From a virus: a stretch of 64,000 nt of DNA. Below the pieces are notes generated by a model, which was not told the DNA's origin, did not search any database, and was given only the letters and a program-made list of their open reading frames with translations. The first letter of the stretch is position 1. Each line of letters begins with the position of its first letter. The translations under genes were made by a program, and so were the position numbers. The DNA is taken from positions 1 through 64,000 of IMG/VR virus record IMGVR_UViG_3300046454_000714, one strand, 5' to 3'. Below are positions 62,827-64,000 of the stretch, piece by piece.

Positions 62827-63203
62827 TGGCGGGTATCGACGTGATCGGCCTCACCGTGGTCGTGGACGACCTGGGGACCTTCGCGGAGCGACTGAGGGTG
62901 AACGTGGGGAAGGCCGTCACGGTCACCAGCCGGAAGGTGCGGGATGACGCGCGCAGCCGGATCCGGGGCCGCAAGTACTTGCCCGCCTACCCGTATTCGA
63001 TCACCTACGACGTCAAGGTCACGCCTGTGGGTGTCGAGGGCGAGATCGGCCCGGACAAGGGCCGGTCACAGGGCCCTCTCGGCAACATCATCGAGTACGG
63101 CACCAGCAAGAACGCACCCATTCCACACCTCGGCCCCGCACTGGATGCGAACGCCGAAGACCTGGTCACCGGCATCGAAATCGCCGTGCACCAGGCCATG
63201 TAA
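62826..63203 (+). CDS. HK97 gp10-like tail completion protein
   Basis: 125 residues; ATG shares a base with the chaperone stop. DDARSRIRGRKYLPAYPYSI and GNIIEYGTSKNAPIPHLGPAL are characteristic of the gp10/tail completion family. Its location after the chaperones, not before the tail terminator, is a departure from the usual order. Confidence 0.7.
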   Translation: MAGIDVIGLTVVVDDLGTFAERLRVNVGKAVTVTSRKVRDDARSRIRGRKYLPAYPYSITYDVKVTPVGVEGEIGPDKGRSQGPLGNIIEYGTSKNAPIPHLGPALDANAEDLVTGIEIAVHQAM

Positions 63204-63227
63204 CAGCACGTGAAGGACAGGGAACCC

Positions 63228-63830
63228 ATGACCACTTCGAGCAGGAAGCCGCCCGCGCGTCGGGCTGCGAAGCCCGCGCTGACGTTTGCCGACGTCCGCG
63301 CCAAGATTCAGCGGCCCCGGCGGGTCGTCGAACTCATCATGGACTCGACGGCCTCCGCAGAGCTCGACGCGTTCGATGCTCTGCTGGAGCGGGCGCAGCG
63401 CCACGACGAGACTCACGGCACGGAGACGGTGCGCGACGTCGCGAAGCAGTTGCAGGAGGTGGAGGCGCGGGCCGAGGAGTCCCGGGTGCGCTTCACCCTC
63501 GAAGCGATCACGCACCGGGCATATCAGGCCCTGCGGGCGGAGCATCCGCCGACGAAGGAGCAGATCGAAAGGGCTGCTGCGGCTGGCGGTGGCGAGGAAC
63601 CGGCATTCGATGGGGACACCTTCGCCCCGGCGCTCGTCGAAGCTCAACTGGTCGAGCCCAAGCCTGCCGACCAGGCGGAGTTCGCCGAGTTCTGGGACCA
63701 CCTGTCTGACGGCCAGCTCCTGCGGCTGTGGAACGCGGCGTTGCAACTCCAGTTCCAGTCCGGTGAGCTCGGGCCGCCGTCGCAGGCCGCCGCCGACATC
63801 CTGCGCTCCTTCGGGATGGCCACCGGCTGA
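63228..63830 (+). CDS. Second tail assembly chaperone-like protein
   Basis: 200 residues (GTG at 63210 is a possible earlier start). RVRFTLEAITHRAYQALRAE followed by FDGDTFAPALVEAQLVEP parallels the first chaperone (FRFRALGHRAYSNLLAAHP ... GTFLPAVLAVCCVEP), so the two are paralogous. Basic N-terminus of 20 residues. No frameshift site was identified at its end. Confidence 0.7.
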   Translation: MTTSSRKPPARRAAKPALTFADVRAKIQRPRRVVELIMDSTASAELDAFDALLERAQRHDETHGTETVRDVAKQLQEVEARAEESRVRFTLEAITHRAYQALRAEHPPTKEQIERAAAAGGGEEPAFDGDTFAPALVEAQLVEPKPADQAEFAEFWDHLSDGQLLRLWNAALQLQFQSGELGPPSQAAADILRSFGMATG

Positions 63831-63860
63831 CAGGACCATGTTCGGCCGGGGTGGGTGTCG

Positions 63861-64000
63861 TTACGGGCGCCACTCCTCGTGGTATCCCGGCCGGTCGGCG
63901 TAGGGCATGGCGAGTAGGCGCACCGTTGCGCAGGGGTACTGCGCTGGGAAGTGGTTGCAGATGTGGCAGTCCATGACGGTGCCGCCGCCGCTACCGGTTG
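63861..64000 (-). CDS. DUF6221 family protein, C-terminal part
   Basis: Minus-strand frame open from the right edge to a TAA. The sequence CHICNHFPAQYPCATVRLL followed by AMPYADRPGYHEEWRP is the highly typical DUF6221 ending. It opposes the late operon and sits where a tape measure gene would be expected, so it is probably an inserted accessory gene. Partial: the start lies outside the window. Confidence 0.7.
   Translation of the reverse strand, partial: TGSGGGTVMDCHICNHFPAQYPCATVRLLAMPYADRPGYHEEWRP

Overview
This window reads as one continuous stretch of a large temperate siphophage or phage-plasmid of a high-GC actinomycete, most likely Streptomyces. The evidence is very high GC with GC-rich third codon positions, frequent GTG starts, long runs of genes joined by ATGA or GTGA overlaps, many small actinobacterial zinc-ribbon and DUF proteins (DUF2637, DUF6221, DUF4236, DUF3560, DUF6093), and a complete head operon. 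No integrase, lysis cassette, tape measure or tRNA gene was found, so the element continues beyond both ends. Both edges cut a gene.

Layout. 1-8458 (rightward): recombination and DNA modification (RecE-like nuclease, RecA/Sak4-like ATPase, ASCH protein, a beta-class DNA methyltransferase, a C5 cytosine methyltransferase). 8581-9339 (leftward): a GIY-YIG/antitoxin fusion and an HTH gene, facing a divergent control region with a perfect 13-bp inverted repeat. 9517-20675 (rightward): a lambda O/P-like replication pair with iterons inside the initiator gene, then about twenty small nucleotide-metabolism, HTH and unknown genes. 20819-21364: a probable toxin-antitoxin pair. 21418-24511 (leftward): small genes separated by hairpins, including RraB-like, replication-like and endonuclease VII genes. 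24626-25879: a PPOX/F420-type cargo gene and a GntR/UTRA repressor, bracketed by matching palindromic operators. 26058-37143: an Xis-like gene, many tiny genes with a shared GAGAGGA leader, an HNH homing endonuclease, and a conjugation-like module (DUF2637 protein, FtsK/TraB-type translocase) followed by a cluster of repeats. 37144-37664: leftward genes ending in a probably leaderless repressor whose operators overlap a rightward promoter. 37751-45892: more small accessory genes. 45903-51202: tail-fibre-type genes, among them a protein with fourteen 20-residue repeats, and two HNH genes. 51404-63830: the canonical morphogenesis order of terminase small and large subunits, portal, MuF-like protein, scaffold, Prp-like protease, major capsid, connectors, tail tube and tail assembly chaperones with a -1 frameshift. 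The right edge enters a leftward DUF6221 gene.

The most striking feature is the MuF gene. It is interrupted by a 318-residue intein placed exactly at the conserved H-x2-C-x-C metal site. The opposite strand of the same intein carries a 289-codon ORF that looks like a real homing endonuclease (HTH repeats plus a Vsr/DUF559-like PD-(D/E)XK domain). Intein and nuclease would then be encoded by the same bases on opposite strands in exact codon register. Other notable points are a methyltransferase region that looks protein-like in two frames, the combination of phage and actinomycete-conjugation genes, and six further intact nuclease genes of mobile-element type.
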